In this document: one piece after another, positions 7,895 to 16,340 of the stretch
How the letters are laid out: every line of letters starts with the position of its first letter
How positions within the stretch are numbered: position 1 is the stretch's first letter
NCBI GenBank assembly: GCA_022984795.1
Contig: JALIHJ010000004.1
Location: 124,001 to 188,000 of the forward strand
Reading direction: 5' to 3'
Source of the DNA: Fabrea salina
Lineage: Eukaryota; Ciliophora; Heterotrichea; Heterotrichida; Fabreidae
Length of the DNA stretch: 64,000 nt
Program-made: the position numbers and the translations under genes
The notes under the pieces: model-generated
The model's database searches: none
Seen by the model: the letters and a program-made list of their open reading frames with translations, nothing else
Told to the model about the DNA's origin: nothing

Positions 7895-8700
7895 ATACTT
7901 AAAAAAGGATGATACAGGGCTGAAGCTGAAGTTATTCTTTCACTAGGTTCAAAAGCCAAAAGTCTTTTTAACAAGTCAAGTCCTTCAAAGTCAAGCTCGA
8001 AGAAACTTTGGAATTTGTCTTCTTGGGTGTTAAGTTCTAGGTTTTCTTTGTGGCCTAAAAAGTCACATATTTTTTTCAATTGGTCTAACTTAGAAAACCC
8101 TGGAAACATAGGCTTTCCTTTTACTAGTTCCCCAAATATGCAGCCTATAGACCAAACATCAGCCTCGTAAGAGTAGTTACGTTCTAAAAGTATTTCAGGG
8201 GCTTTGTACCATAGTTCCTCTACTCCAGGCGTGTTTACTCTAGGTTCTATTTTGGCCCTGCCAAAACCTTTAAGTTTGAGGTTAAGTTTTTCGTCTAAAA
8301 GAATGTTTTGGGGTTTGATTTCTCTATGAAGGACTTGGCTGGAGTGCATTTCCTCCGTTACTTCAAGTAAGGCTCTTAGGATCTGCTTTATTTGCCTTAT
8401 TTGAAAGCAACTAAAGTCAGCTAGATTGTAGGGAAAGTACTCATAAACAATGTAGCAGTTGGTTCCCCTTTGGCAAAAAGCCTTGATGTTTAAAACGGCT
8501 TTGTGGTTAAGCCTTTTAGTAGCAGTTAGTTCTTTAACCATAAAAGCAGGCACATGCGGAAATAATTCACACTGGTATTTCTTTACCAGAACTAAAGTTT
8601 CAGAAGGTACATGGAAAGCCTTGTAAACTTTGCAGGGGTGGTCTTGGGGTAATTCCGACAAAAGCTTGTAGTCAAGCATATCTTCTAAAACTTTAAACAT
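7891..8700 (-). CDS. CDK-like pseudokinase
   Basis: The 269-aa protein is a nearly whole protein-kinase domain of the CDK/CMGC type. It shows MVKELTATKRLNH (alpha-C), YKAPEIL (167-171 region) and DVWSIGCIFGELVKGKPMFP (from residue 181), ending at HPFLSI. The CDK-type activation segment (TPGVEELWYKAPE) is clear. Key catalytic positions are altered: the catalytic loop reads HREIKPQN (HRD Asp replaced by Glu at 127), the metal site reads GFG instead of DFG (145-147), and the glycine loop (SELPQDHPCKV) has no glycines. The VAIK lysine is present near 40. The reading frame is intact, so this looks like a kept pseudokinase rather than a decayed gene. The first ATG is at 8700; an upstream TTG in frame was ignored. 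Confidence 0.85.
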   Translation of the reverse strand: MFKVLEDMLDYKLLSELPQDHPCKVYKAFHVPSETLVLVKKYQCELFPHVPAFMVKELTATKRLNHKAVLNIKAFCQRGTNCYIVYEYFPYNLADFSCFQIRQIKQILRALLEVTEEMHSSQVLHREIKPQNILLDEKLNLKLKGFGRAKIEPRVNTPGVEELWYKAPEILLERNYSYEADVWSIGCIFGELVKGKPMFPGFSKLDQLKKICDFLGHKENLELNTQEDKFQSFFELDFEGLDLLKRLLAFEPSERITSASALYHPFLSI

Positions 8701-8751
8701 ATACAAAGATTCTCTGAAGATTTTTAAGTTAGTATTTCCTAAACTGAAGAT

Positions 8752-10560
8752 TTAAAACAAGTTATCTAAAAGACTAGTGTTAACTCCTAGGTTCTTCAAG
8801 TTGTTGGAGGCAGTAACTAAAGTAATGGCTGTGCTAGGCGCATTAATCTTAAGTTTGAGTTTTTGAAGTTTTTCCAGGTACTCCTCTACAAGGGCTTTGT
8901 TGAAGTTATTTCTCAGGGATAAAGTCAGAAGTGTTTTGGACTTGTGTTTCATCTTGAGTTTGTGCAGGTAGTTCTGTATGATTGCGCGCAGGTATTCCTC
9001 TATTACAGCCCTGAGTTCAGGTTTCATCCTAGAACTGTAGAGCATAGAGTTACACAGAACTAATATTCCATTGACATTCAGCCTTCCAAAGACTTGGTTT
9101 TGGAGAATTACATACTGGTTGCCTTCTTTGTAAAACATTAAACCTTTTTCCTTTAGAGGGTATTCTGAAGAGTAGATTTTGGGTTGGTTGTGCTCTAAAA
9201 TGTAATCAGAAATAATTCTGTGCACTTCTAGGTCAGGTTCCACGTACTCGAAAAAGTGAGCCAAGTCAACTATGGTCACAAAGTCAAAAAAGTCCGAGCT
9301 TTGCAAAGCTTTTTGCTTAATGAGCTCCAGTGTTTTTTTAGAAAGTTTGATTTTGTGGTTTGAAAGCTTGCCAACTATTTTGGTGAGTTCAATAAACTGG
9401 CAAAACGTTAAGTTTGTGATTTGTTGTTGCAAAGCGTTTTCGCACTTCTTCATAATATTTGAGTCGTACCTGGCAAAAAGCAAGTTAAGAAGCTGAACAG
9501 TTTCAGAAAAGTTTTTAACTTCTTGGTTGGTAAGGAACTGCCTTAAACTCTGAGCGAACTTAGGTTGGAGCTTGTAGGTTTCTAGTAAAAACAGAATCTT
9601 TGCAGAGACTTGAGTGTTGTTTTCTAAGTCCAAAGATTCCAGTATTCTTTTTGTGAGGTTGTGTTGCTTTTTCGGCAAGTAAGCGTTTAGGATCCAGTGC
9701 TTAGTTTCAAGACTAAAGGTGTCTTCGTACTCGTTTTCAAGTCTACTTAGGAGTGTTTGGGGCATGGGCATTCTGGCTCTTTCAGTCCAATAAGCAAGTT
9801 GGGCTAGTTCTTCGTAAGTAAAAGCTTGGGGTTCTAGGTCCTGGATAGCTTTTCTGACTTTAGTAAGTTTGTTTTCATGGAGGCCTATTAACTCAAGTAT
9901 GTTAGAAAGGCCTCCTAGGAAGTTCAGAAGCTGGTTGCCTTTCATTGACTCAAGGTTGTTTAAAGCAAGTACCTCAAATACTTCGTATAGCTTGTAGCAA
10001 AAGATGCAGTAATTACTCATAACAAAGAAGCCTTCCGATATAGCGTCTAAGTCAGGGTTGACTGTTCTCATAAGTTTGTGCCCTTCTTGAATTAGCCAGG
10101 TTTCCTTTTCTTCTATCTGTAAAGAGTACTTGATGTAGCAAGCACAGGCTGCAGTGAACTCTTCAAAGCTTTGGATTTCGTAAGTGTTTTCTTTAAAGGT
10201 GTTAATGAAAGCTTTGTTTTCTGTCACCAAAGCAGCAAGTGTGTTTTCTTTGAGTGAAAACTTTTTGTTTGGAACTTGGTTACTTCCAGACTCCAAAAGT
10301 TCTGTAACTGAGAAGTGTGAGTAGTTTGCCTTTGCAAAGTCCAACAATTTGGCTTTTTTAAAGAACTTGTAAAAGTAAGGTACTTTGTATACCAAAGCGT
10401 CTTTGTAACCATCCTTTAAAGTGCTTTTTATGGCACTTTTAGGGTATTCTTGGAGGCAGGGCTTTTTTGTTTTCTGGAAAAGAAAAGCTATTTGGTTCTG
10501 GAGTTCAGAGTAGCTGTGTCTGTAGTCAGCCACAGCAAACCTAAAGGAAAGCTTTCTCAT
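8752..10560 (-). CDS. Helical-repeat protein, 602 aa, possibly mitochondrial
   Basis: I do not recognise a named family. The N-terminus (MRKLSFRFAVADYRHSYSE) is basic and could be a mitochondrial targeting sequence. The rest is built of helix pairs with a loose 35-40 residue period, for example YEELAQLAYWTERARMPMP near 250 and later QFIELTKIVGKLSNHKIKL. The layout resembles the helical-repeat organellar RNA-binding proteins (FASTK- or OPR-like), but no RAP domain is apparent, so this is only a suggestion. It is divergent from MIC10 with nine bases between the two start codons, so the pair must share promoter sequence. Confidence 0.6.
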   Translation of the reverse strand: MRKLSFRFAVADYRHSYSELQNQIAFLFQKTKKPCLQEYPKSAIKSTLKDGYKDALVYKVPYFYKFFKKAKLLDFAKANYSHFSVTELLESGSNQVPNKKFSLKENTLAALVTENKAFINTFKENTYEIQSFEEFTAACACYIKYSLQIEEKETWLIQEGHKLMRTVNPDLDAISEGFFVMSNYCIFCYKLYEVFEVLALNNLESMKGNQLLNFLGGLSNILELIGLHENKLTKVRKAIQDLEPQAFTYEELAQLAYWTERARMPMPQTLLSRLENEYEDTFSLETKHWILNAYLPKKQHNLTKRILESLDLENNTQVSAKILFLLETYKLQPKFAQSLRQFLTNQEVKNFSETVQLLNLLFARYDSNIMKKCENALQQQITNLTFCQFIELTKIVGKLSNHKIKLSKKTLELIKQKALQSSDFFDFVTIVDLAHFFEYVEPDLEVHRIISDYILEHNQPKIYSSEYPLKEKGLMFYKEGNQYVILQNQVFGRLNVNGILVLCNSMLYSSRMKPELRAVIEEYLRAIIQNYLHKLKMKHKSKTLLTLSLRNNFNKALVEEYLEKLQKLKLKINAPSTAITLVTASNNLKNLGVNTSLLDNLF

Positions 10561-10569
10561 AAACTAAAA

Positions 10570-10794
10570 ATGGCAAAAGAAGGCAAAGCAGAAGAGTGCT
10601 TCAAGCAAATAGGAATCTTTGGAGTAGGAGGTGCACTGCTTGGACTAGGAATTTCACTTTTGCTTTTTAAAACTAGAGGCCCTAGCACCTTTTACGGAAC
10701 TGGTTTTGGACTTGGAATTTCTTATGTAGAGTGTGAAAAGCTATACAAGGACCCAGTTGATCAGTCTTTAAAATTAACTAATAAATTAGATTAG
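10570..10794 (+). CDS. MIC10: MICOS subunit MIC10
   Basis: The 74-aa protein has two membrane segments rich in glycine: GVGGALLGLGISLLLF (about 18-33) and FYGTGFGLGISYVEC (about 41-55). These are the two GxGxGxG-type motifs that let MIC10 oligomerise and bend the mitochondrial inner membrane at crista junctions. The short positive loop (KTRG) between them and the terminal Tyr-x-x-Cys match the family (human MIC10 is 78 aa). The start is ATG 10570. A longer in-frame reading would run back into the divergent gene and is not conserved in character. The stop is TAG. Confidence 0.9.
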   Translation: MAKEGKAEECFKQIGIFGVGGALLGLGISLLLFKTRGPSTFYGTGFGLGISYVECEKLYKDPVDQSLKLTNKLD

Positions 10795-10804
10795 GGGGCT
10801 TATA

Positions 10805-11527
10805 ATGATCTTACAGGAAGCACTTGAGTATCTAGTTGTAAGTTTAAAAGCAGAAACCGGTTCTTTGAAAAACTGGGGGGTCTTAAGGACCAAGGCTAGA
10901 GAACTCCACGAACTAACATTTGACTGGAGTTTGGAACAGGTAGTTTCTCTCTATAAGCATTCCTTAGAACACTTTTCTGAAGAAACTTTACAAATGACAG
11001 TCGTGTTTTTTCTGATGTGCAGGTACACCCAACTTGCAAGTGACATTTCTGTACTAAACAGGTTTAAAGACTGGATTGAAAAAGGCACTTTTACCACTCA
11101 AACTTTAAAAAGGTTTTGTGAGTACATACTCCTTCCTGTAATCAACTACAATACTGACTGGAGACTAGAGATGCTTAACTGGGCACAAAACACTAATTTC
11201 CTAGTTAGAAAAGCAGCTGCTTTGTCAATTAAAAAATACGCACTTGACTGTGTTCCTTTTTGTTTGGAAGTTGTTTCCATTTTATTAGGCAACTCGCCTG
11301 AAAAAGAAGTTCAGGAAGCTGTTGGTCAAGTTTTGCGTCAGGTCAGCAAAAAGTCCAAAGCTAAGTTTTTGAAGTACTTGGAGTCTAACCTTCCAGTTAT
11401 TACAAAAAGGACTCTGAGAATTGCTGTTGGCAGACTACCTAAAAAGCAGAGGTATGAGTACCTGCATACTTGTAAGATTCCTAAACTCGTAAGGAAAAGT
11501 AACCTTAAAAATGAAAATTCTGGGTAG
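10805..11527 (+). CDS. AlkD-like DNA alkylation repair (HEAT-like repeat) protein
   Basis: The 240-aa protein fits the AlkD superfamily of HEAT-repeat DNA glycosylases, which remove alkylated purines without base flipping. The match is in the C-terminal half: LEMLNWAQNTNFLVRKAAAL near residue 121, and EKEVQEAVGQVLRQVSKKSK near 162, corresponding to the usual 'KAigWaLR' helix. The tail is TKRTLRIAVGRLPKKQRYEY. The canonical 'W..s...W.RR.A' tryptophan is replaced by a sequence ending LVRKAA. Length fits. Residues corresponding to the AlkD catalytic Asp could not be placed with confidence. The last 17 bases overlap the start of the next gene in another frame. Confidence 0.75.
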   Translation: MILQEALEYLVVSLKAETGSLKNWGVLRTKARELHELTFDWSLEQVVSLYKHSLEHFSEETLQMTVVFFLMCRYTQLASDISVLNRFKDWIEKGTFTTQTLKRFCEYILLPVINYNTDWRLEMLNWAQNTNFLVRKAAALSIKKYALDCVPFCLEVVSILLGNSPEKEVQEAVGQVLRQVSKKSKAKFLKYLESNLPVITKRTLRIAVGRLPKKQRYEYLHTCKIPKLVRKSNLKNENSG

Positions 11528-13400
11528 AAAAGCACAAAGAAAGGCTGAGCGTAAGTCCAAAAAAGAAAAGAAAAGGCAGTTTTTCAAAAAGCAAGTAGAG
11601 GAAGTAGAGGAACCAGAAGAACCAGAAGAACCAGAAGAACCAGAAGAACCAGAAGAACCAGAAGAACTCCCTGAGCCAGTCAAGAAACCAAAATTAAACA
11701 CCCCTGACCCACTTGACCAAGAAATAGAGATGCTAGAAAAGAAACTTGGACTTAGAAAGTCAAAAAAGAAAGACAGGGAAAAAAGCTGGAAGAAAGTAAG
11801 GAATTACCTTCAAAAGGAAGGCTTTGGAGAGGACTTTTACGAGATTCTAGAAGGAAAACCTAATGAAAGCCCCCAAGAAGTCCCTGAGTCAGACTCTAGC
11901 GAAGAAGAACTTTCTGAAGAGTTGAGTGAACCAGAAACTCCTCAAGAAACTCCTCAAGAGAGTCCTCAAGAAGAAGTTCCAAAGTACAGACCCCCTGTTA
12001 TTCAAGCAGACCCTTCCAAAAAGCTCACAAGTCTGCTCAATCGGCTATCTGACCAAAACATCGAACCCATAACCACACAAATCTCAGAACTCTACAAGTC
12101 AAATTCGCACAACATTCTCAACGATTCACTTTGGAACTTCTTCAAAACATCATTTAGCCAGCCAAGCATTCCTCCGCAGTTGCTTGCAGCTTATGCTGCT
12201 GGAGTGTCAGCCTTAGGAAAACTAGTCGGAAGAGAAGTGAATGCCTTTATTCTGGACAAACTTTACAAGTCACTAAGCACCTCTGACAAAACTTACATTG
12301 CCTTTTGGTGTTACCTTTACTACTTTGAAGCTATAGGCAGCTTGTTAGTTTCTGGACTGGTTAAGTTTTTGGCCGAAAACTTAAACGAAGACAACTTAGA
12401 GTACTTGATTGGAGTTTTCAATATTTGTGGGTTTAAGTTGCGCAAAGACGACCCTGCTGCTTTGAAAGAAGTGATTGACTTATTACAGTCTAAAATTAAA
12501 AAAGTCCGAGTAGAAAACAAGAGAATGGAGTTTATGCTGGAAACTCTAACAAACATAAAACACAACAAAAAAAAGTCCAACCCTGTAGAAGAAAGACTCA
12601 AACCTCTCAAAACTTGGCTTAAAAAAACAGTTGCTTCCAAAACAGGCGTAAAAGACTCTAAAATCACAGTTGAGTGGAATCAACTTGACACTGAGAACTT
12701 CAGAAACCTTCTAACCCCTTCGTTCAGTTTTATACAAACCCAAACTAAGTTTGACCCTAAGTTAGAAGCTTTAGCACAGTCTGCTCGAATGAACACAGAA
12801 ACCCGCAAACAAATCTTCATGCTTTTGATGTCAAGTGAAGACTTTATGGACGCTTTTGCTAAACTAAGCAAACTCAAAAAACAAGAAAGGGACATAGTTA
12901 GAGTACTTGTTACTTGCTGTGCTCAAGAACAAAACTTTAACGAGTTCTACGCACTGCTTGCTTCTAAGTTCTGCAAATTCAAAAGCTCTTTTAAGTACAC
13001 CTTTCAGTTTGTGTTATGGGACAACTTAAAGCAATTAAATGACTTTACTATTCGGAAAGTCTGTAACCTTGCCAAGCTTTACGCCCATTTGATAACTGAA
13101 AGGGACCTAGAAATCCCAGTGCTAAAGATCATTGACTTTGACGAAATGAACAAAGAAGTTTCTGTGTTTTTAAGGATGCTTTTAGAAACAATTCTAGTGC
13201 AAGCTAACTCTGAAACACTTGAAAAGGTGTTTAAAAAACTCAACAAAGAAGACTTTGCAAACTTAAGAGAAGGAATCAAAATGTTTATCAAAATAGTTCT
13301 ACTCAAGCACCCAAGACAAGGAGTTGTAAAAGCTTTGGGAGGACTAGACAACTTCAATTCTAGGTTACTACACATTTTAGACCTAATTTCTATTAATTAA
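11511..13400 (+). CDS. NOM1: NOM1/Sgd1-like nucleolar MIF4G-MA3 protein
   Basis: The 629-aa protein begins with a lysine-rich nucleolar-type head and a Glu-Pro-Glu repeat (34-52). The signature KYRPPVIQADPSKKLTSLLN (about 161-180) follows and opens the MIF4G domain (about 170-380). An MA3 domain occupies roughly 430-600 (NTETRKQIFMLLMSSEDFMD near 423). This order is that of NOM1/Sgd1, which works in 18S rRNA maturation in the nucleolus with an eIF4AIII-type helicase. Size is smaller than human NOM1 (860) but close to yeast expectations. The first ATG lies inside the end of the AlkD-like gene, and the next Met is about 70 codons downstream. Confidence 0.9.
   Translation: MKILGRKAQRKAERKSKKEKKRQFFKKQVEEVEEPEEPEEPEEPEEPEEPEELPEPVKKPKLNTPDPLDQEIEMLEKKLGLRKSKKKDREKSWKKVRNYLQKEGFGEDFYEILEGKPNESPQEVPESDSSEEELSEELSEPETPQETPQESPQEEVPKYRPPVIQADPSKKLTSLLNRLSDQNIEPITTQISELYKSNSHNILNDSLWNFFKTSFSQPSIPPQLLAAYAAGVSALGKLVGREVNAFILDKLYKSLSTSDKTYIAFWCYLYYFEAIGSLLVSGLVKFLAENLNEDNLEYLIGVFNICGFKLRKDDPAALKEVIDLLQSKIKKVRVENKRMEFMLETLTNIKHNKKKSNPVEERLKPLKTWLKKTVASKTGVKDSKITVEWNQLDTENFRNLLTPSFSFIQTQTKFDPKLEALAQSARMNTETRKQIFMLLMSSEDFMDAFAKLSKLKKQERDIVRVLVTCCAQEQNFNEFYALLASKFCKFKSSFKYTFQFVLWDNLKQLNDFTIRKVCNLAKLYAHLITERDLEIPVLKIIDFDEMNKEVSVFLRMLLETILVQANSETLEKVFKKLNKEDFANLREGIKMFIKIVLLKHPRQGVVKALGGLDNFNSRLLHILDLISIN
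11610..11666 (+). repeat. In-frame 9-nt microsatellite (Glu-Pro-Glu x6)
   Basis: About six tandem copies of GAACCAGAA lie in the NOM1-like reading frame and encode an acidic Glu-Pro-Glu tract. The copies are nearly identical at the DNA level, so slippage and length polymorphism are likely. Confidence 0.95.
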
Positions 13401-13401
13401 T

Positions 13402-15546
13402 ATGGGATGCGGAATGGCAAAACGGAAAGAAGAAACACCCCAAGTTGTTTCACCCCAAACTAAGGACCCTACTGAACTGCCTCAAGAGTCTCCAGAAGAC
13501 GAAAGAGTCCAGTTTGACGAAGACTTACACAGAGAAGTACTTCTAGCACTGGTAAAGGGCAAGTCCCTAACCTTAACTAAAAACCCTCAAGAAAATGAAA
13601 AGGTGGGGTTTTTTGAACTCGAAGCTACACCTGAAGGAGACCAAATGCTTGCTATAAAACCTTGGCTCGGAGCCTTGAAAGAGCCCTCAAATCCCAAGTC
13701 GTTTAAAAACTCCCCTCCCAATATTAACTTAGAACTCCAGTACGTGTACGGGTACCGCTGTTTCGACTCACGGCAGAATTTGTTTTACACAAGGAACTCC
13801 AACGAAATAGTTTATATGGCAGCAGCCCTTGGTGTAGTTTTAAACAAAACCAATAACACCCAGAAAATCCACGGCGGAGGACCTGCTGAAACCCAGCAGT
13901 TCCACAATGACGACATAAAAGCACTTGGAATTCACCCAGACAAAGAAATTGTTGCTACAGGAGAAGTTGGAAAAAACCCTAAAATTTGCATTTGGAGCAC
14001 TGCTGACCCAAGTCGTTCAATAGTGGAATTTAAACAAGGAAACGGGTCCCGAGCAGTTACTTGTTTAGGGTTTTCTAGCGATGGCGAGTTCCTTTCTAGC
14101 GCAGACTTAAGTAATGACCACTGTGTTCATGTTTGGAACTGGAGAAAAGCAACCAAGGTCACACAAGACAAAGGAGGGCCTGACAAAATTCTAGACTTGT
14201 GCTGGAGTCCAGTAGAAACTTTGTTCTGCACAGTTGGAATAAAGCACATTTACTTCTGGGAGTACCAAAACAATACTTTTAAAAAAGCCAAAGGGATTTT
14301 TGGTTCAGCAGGAGCGATTTGCAACATGACTTGTGTTCAGTGGCTCAGTGACGGAAGTTGTGTTACAGGGGCTACCAATGGCCAGTTGTACCACTGGTCA
14401 GGAAGGCAACTAAAAACAACTTACCAAGTCCACTCTAAAGGCGCTTCAATTCATTCTTTGTGCATTAGTGGCAACACAGTAGTTTCGGGTGGAAAAGATA
14501 ACACAGTAAGAGTCTTGGACAGTGCTTTTTCAGAAAAACAAGTGATTAACCTGAGTTCTTTTCCAAGGGCACTAGATGTTTTTGGGGACAACATTTTAGT
14601 AGGCACAAGAGACGGAACCATTGCTGAGTACACGCAAAACTCCAAAAAAGTACTTATGGAGTCCCACTGCGACGGAGAAGTTTGGGGCTTGTCAGTGGCC
14701 TCCAACCCTAACATATTTATAACTACTGGCGACGACAACTACATAAGGGTTTGGAACATGCAGGAGCGCAGGTGCGTGAACAAAGCACTGCTAGAAGAAA
14801 TAGCGGGACCTTCTAGACGTTTAGGAGCTAGTACTTTTGCTTCAACTTCTCCCAACCAGCAAGCCCGAGCTGTAGCAGTTAACCCTCATTCTCTCCACGT
14901 TGCTGTGGGCCACTGTGACGGGCATGTGTCTATTTACTCAAGTTACGAAACCCTTGAAAAAATAAAAACTTGCAAAGAGCCAAAGGAGTGGATTGAGTCC
15001 ATGGCTTACAGTCCAGACGGGTCTAAACTTGCAGTGGGGTCCCATGATAACTTTATATACATTTACTCAAGCACCAGTTACAAACTCCTGCATAAGCTAA
15101 AAGGGCACAGTTCCTTTATCATAGCTTTAGACTGGAGTACTGACAGTTCAAGTTTACATTCTAACTGTGGAGCTTACGAGTTGCTTTACTGGGATGCTCA
15201 AACTGGAAAGCAAGTTCCTGGAGGTGCTTCTCTTTTCAGGGACGAGAACTGGGCAACCTGGACTGCTAAGTTTGGCTGGCCAGTTCAGGGAATCTTTGAA
15301 GGTATAGTGGACATGACTCATATAAACGCAGTTGACAGAAGTCAAAACCAGAAGTTCTTTGGAGTAGGAAATGACTTTGGAAACTTAGTGCTTTTTAATA
15401 ACCCTAACGGAGAAGGAGCCCAAGGCAAAAGCTACAAAGGGCACAGTGAGCACATCACCAATGTCAAATGGAGCAGTGAAGACGAATATATACTTACAAC
15501 TGGAGGCTACGACCAGACTATAATGCAATGGCATGTTAATAAGTAG
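13402..15546 (+). CDS. EML-type microtubule-associated WD40 protein, predicted N-myristoylated
   Basis: The 714-aa protein carries a HELP-type motif (LQYVYGYRCFDSRQNLFYTR near 113-132) followed by about twelve WD-type repeats forming tandem propellers. Examples are KIHGGG..HNDDIKALGIHP near 153 and the closing HITNVKWSSEDEYILTTGGYDQTIMQW. This is the TAPE layout of EML/EMAP proteins, which bind microtubules. The start MGCGMAKRKEE has Gly2 and Cys3, so N-myristoylation plus palmitoylation is predicted; that would tether it to a membrane, unusual for animal EMLs that begin with a coiled coil. Only one base separates its ATG from the NOM1 stop. Confidence 0.92.
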   Translation: MGCGMAKRKEETPQVVSPQTKDPTELPQESPEDERVQFDEDLHREVLLALVKGKSLTLTKNPQENEKVGFFELEATPEGDQMLAIKPWLGALKEPSNPKSFKNSPPNINLELQYVYGYRCFDSRQNLFYTRNSNEIVYMAAALGVVLNKTNNTQKIHGGGPAETQQFHNDDIKALGIHPDKEIVATGEVGKNPKICIWSTADPSRSIVEFKQGNGSRAVTCLGFSSDGEFLSSADLSNDHCVHVWNWRKATKVTQDKGGPDKILDLCWSPVETLFCTVGIKHIYFWEYQNNTFKKAKGIFGSAGAICNMTCVQWLSDGSCVTGATNGQLYHWSGRQLKTTYQVHSKGASIHSLCISGNTVVSGGKDNTVRVLDSAFSEKQVINLSSFPRALDVFGDNILVGTRDGTIAEYTQNSKKVLMESHCDGEVWGLSVASNPNIFITTGDDNYIRVWNMQERRCVNKALLEEIAGPSRRLGASTFASTSPNQQARAVAVNPHSLHVAVGHCDGHVSIYSSYETLEKIKTCKEPKEWIESMAYSPDGSKLAVGSHDNFIYIYSSTSYKLLHKLKGHSSFIIALDWSTDSSSLHSNCGAYELLYWDAQTGKQVPGGASLFRDENWATWTAKFGWPVQGIFEGIVDMTHINAVDRSQNQKFFGVGNDFGNLVLFNNPNGEGAQGKSYKGHSEHITNVKWSSEDEYILTTGGYDQTIMQWHVNK

Positions 15547-15566
15547 TTCTATTTAAGCACTAAAAA

Positions 15567-16157
15567 CTAGCAACACTTTCGGCGTTTTCTCTCAGTAGAT
15601 GCTGTGGAAAGTCTTATATTTCCAGCCGAAGAGCTTGTGAAAGAGCTAGTTCTTAAAAGCTTCCTAGCAAGAGCCTCAAAAAGCTCGTTTACACCTGCGC
15701 TACTTTTAGCGCTGGTTCTTTGGTATATAGCTCCTACAGAATAGGCAAAGTTCCTAGCTTCGTTCATGTCCACTTTTTCGTGTTCAACTAAGTCTTCTTT
15801 ATTTCCAACAATAGCCATGACTACGTTCCTAGGTCCGAATTCTTTAAGTTCAGTGTACCACTTTTTCATGTACTCGTAACTTTCACGTGAAGTAATGTCG
15901 TAAACTAAAATAGCAGCAGAGGAGTCGCTGTAGTACATCCTAGCTAGAGATTGGTACCTTTCTTGGCCTGCAGTGTCCCAAATGCTGAATTTTAAACGAT
16001 TACCGTCTATACTTATGATTTTAGATAGGTACGAAGCTCCTATAGTGGGATCTAAGTCGTTATTGTAAGAGTCAGTGACAAACCTAAGCACCACACTTGA
16101 CTTGCCTACACCTGCTTGTCCAAGAAGAACAACTTTATATTGAAGATTTACATTCAT
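15567..16157 (-). CDS. Rab GTPase (Rab5/Rab21/Rab22-like)
   Basis: The 196-aa protein is a complete small GTPase. It has the P-loop GQAGVGKS (13-20), switch I TIGASYLSK (38-46), WDTAGQERYQSL (60-71), guanine specificity NKED (119-122) and TSAK (148-151). The tail KRRKCC is a double-cysteine geranylgeranylation signal. 'TIGA' plus 'SLARMYY' places it near the endosomal Rab5/21/22 branch, so a role in endocytic or phagocytic trafficking is expected. All nucleotide-binding residues are intact, including the Gln of DTAGQ. It is divergent from the proton pump across the longest spacer in the window. Confidence 0.95.
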   Translation of the reverse strand: MNVNLQYKVVLLGQAGVGKSSVVLRFVTDSYNNDLDPTIGASYLSKIISIDGNRLKFSIWDTAGQERYQSLARMYYSDSSAAILVYDITSRESYEYMKKWYTELKEFGPRNVVMAIVGNKEDLVEHEKVDMNEARNFAYSVGAIYQRTSAKSSAGVNELFEALARKLLRTSSFTSSSAGNIRLSTASTERKRRKCC

Positions 16158-16340
16158 TTTTTCTAAGCAACTTCTGGAATACTGAACTTAGTGGAAAAAC
16201 CTATGGAAGTAGTTTTCTTCTTAAACTAGTTAAGCCTCTTGTATAATACAAAACTAGTATTAACCACAAATACAGAGAAGGCATAGTTAACTCGATTACT
16301 CGATAAGCTCACCATTTTTTAGGTGAATAAATTTTAGAAT
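16158..16340. promoter_or_regulatory. 183-nt divergent spacer between Rab and proton-pump genes
   Basis: This is the longest non-coding interval here. It contains a perfect 13-bp palindrome TTGTATAATACAA (16239-16251). Two direct copies of AAACTAGT (16223-16230 and 16251-16258) lie on either side of it. A tandem TCGATTACTCGATAA follows near 16293-16307. Such organisation is typical of dimeric transcription-factor sites. The likely target is the strongly expressed ATPase gene. Function is inferred from position and symmetry only. Confidence 0.5.

Noticed and set aside
11490-11530. A tiny intron fusing the AlkD-like and NOM1-like genes
   Set aside because: No 15- or 16-nt GT-AG segment joins the two frames, and both proteins have complete ends without fusion.
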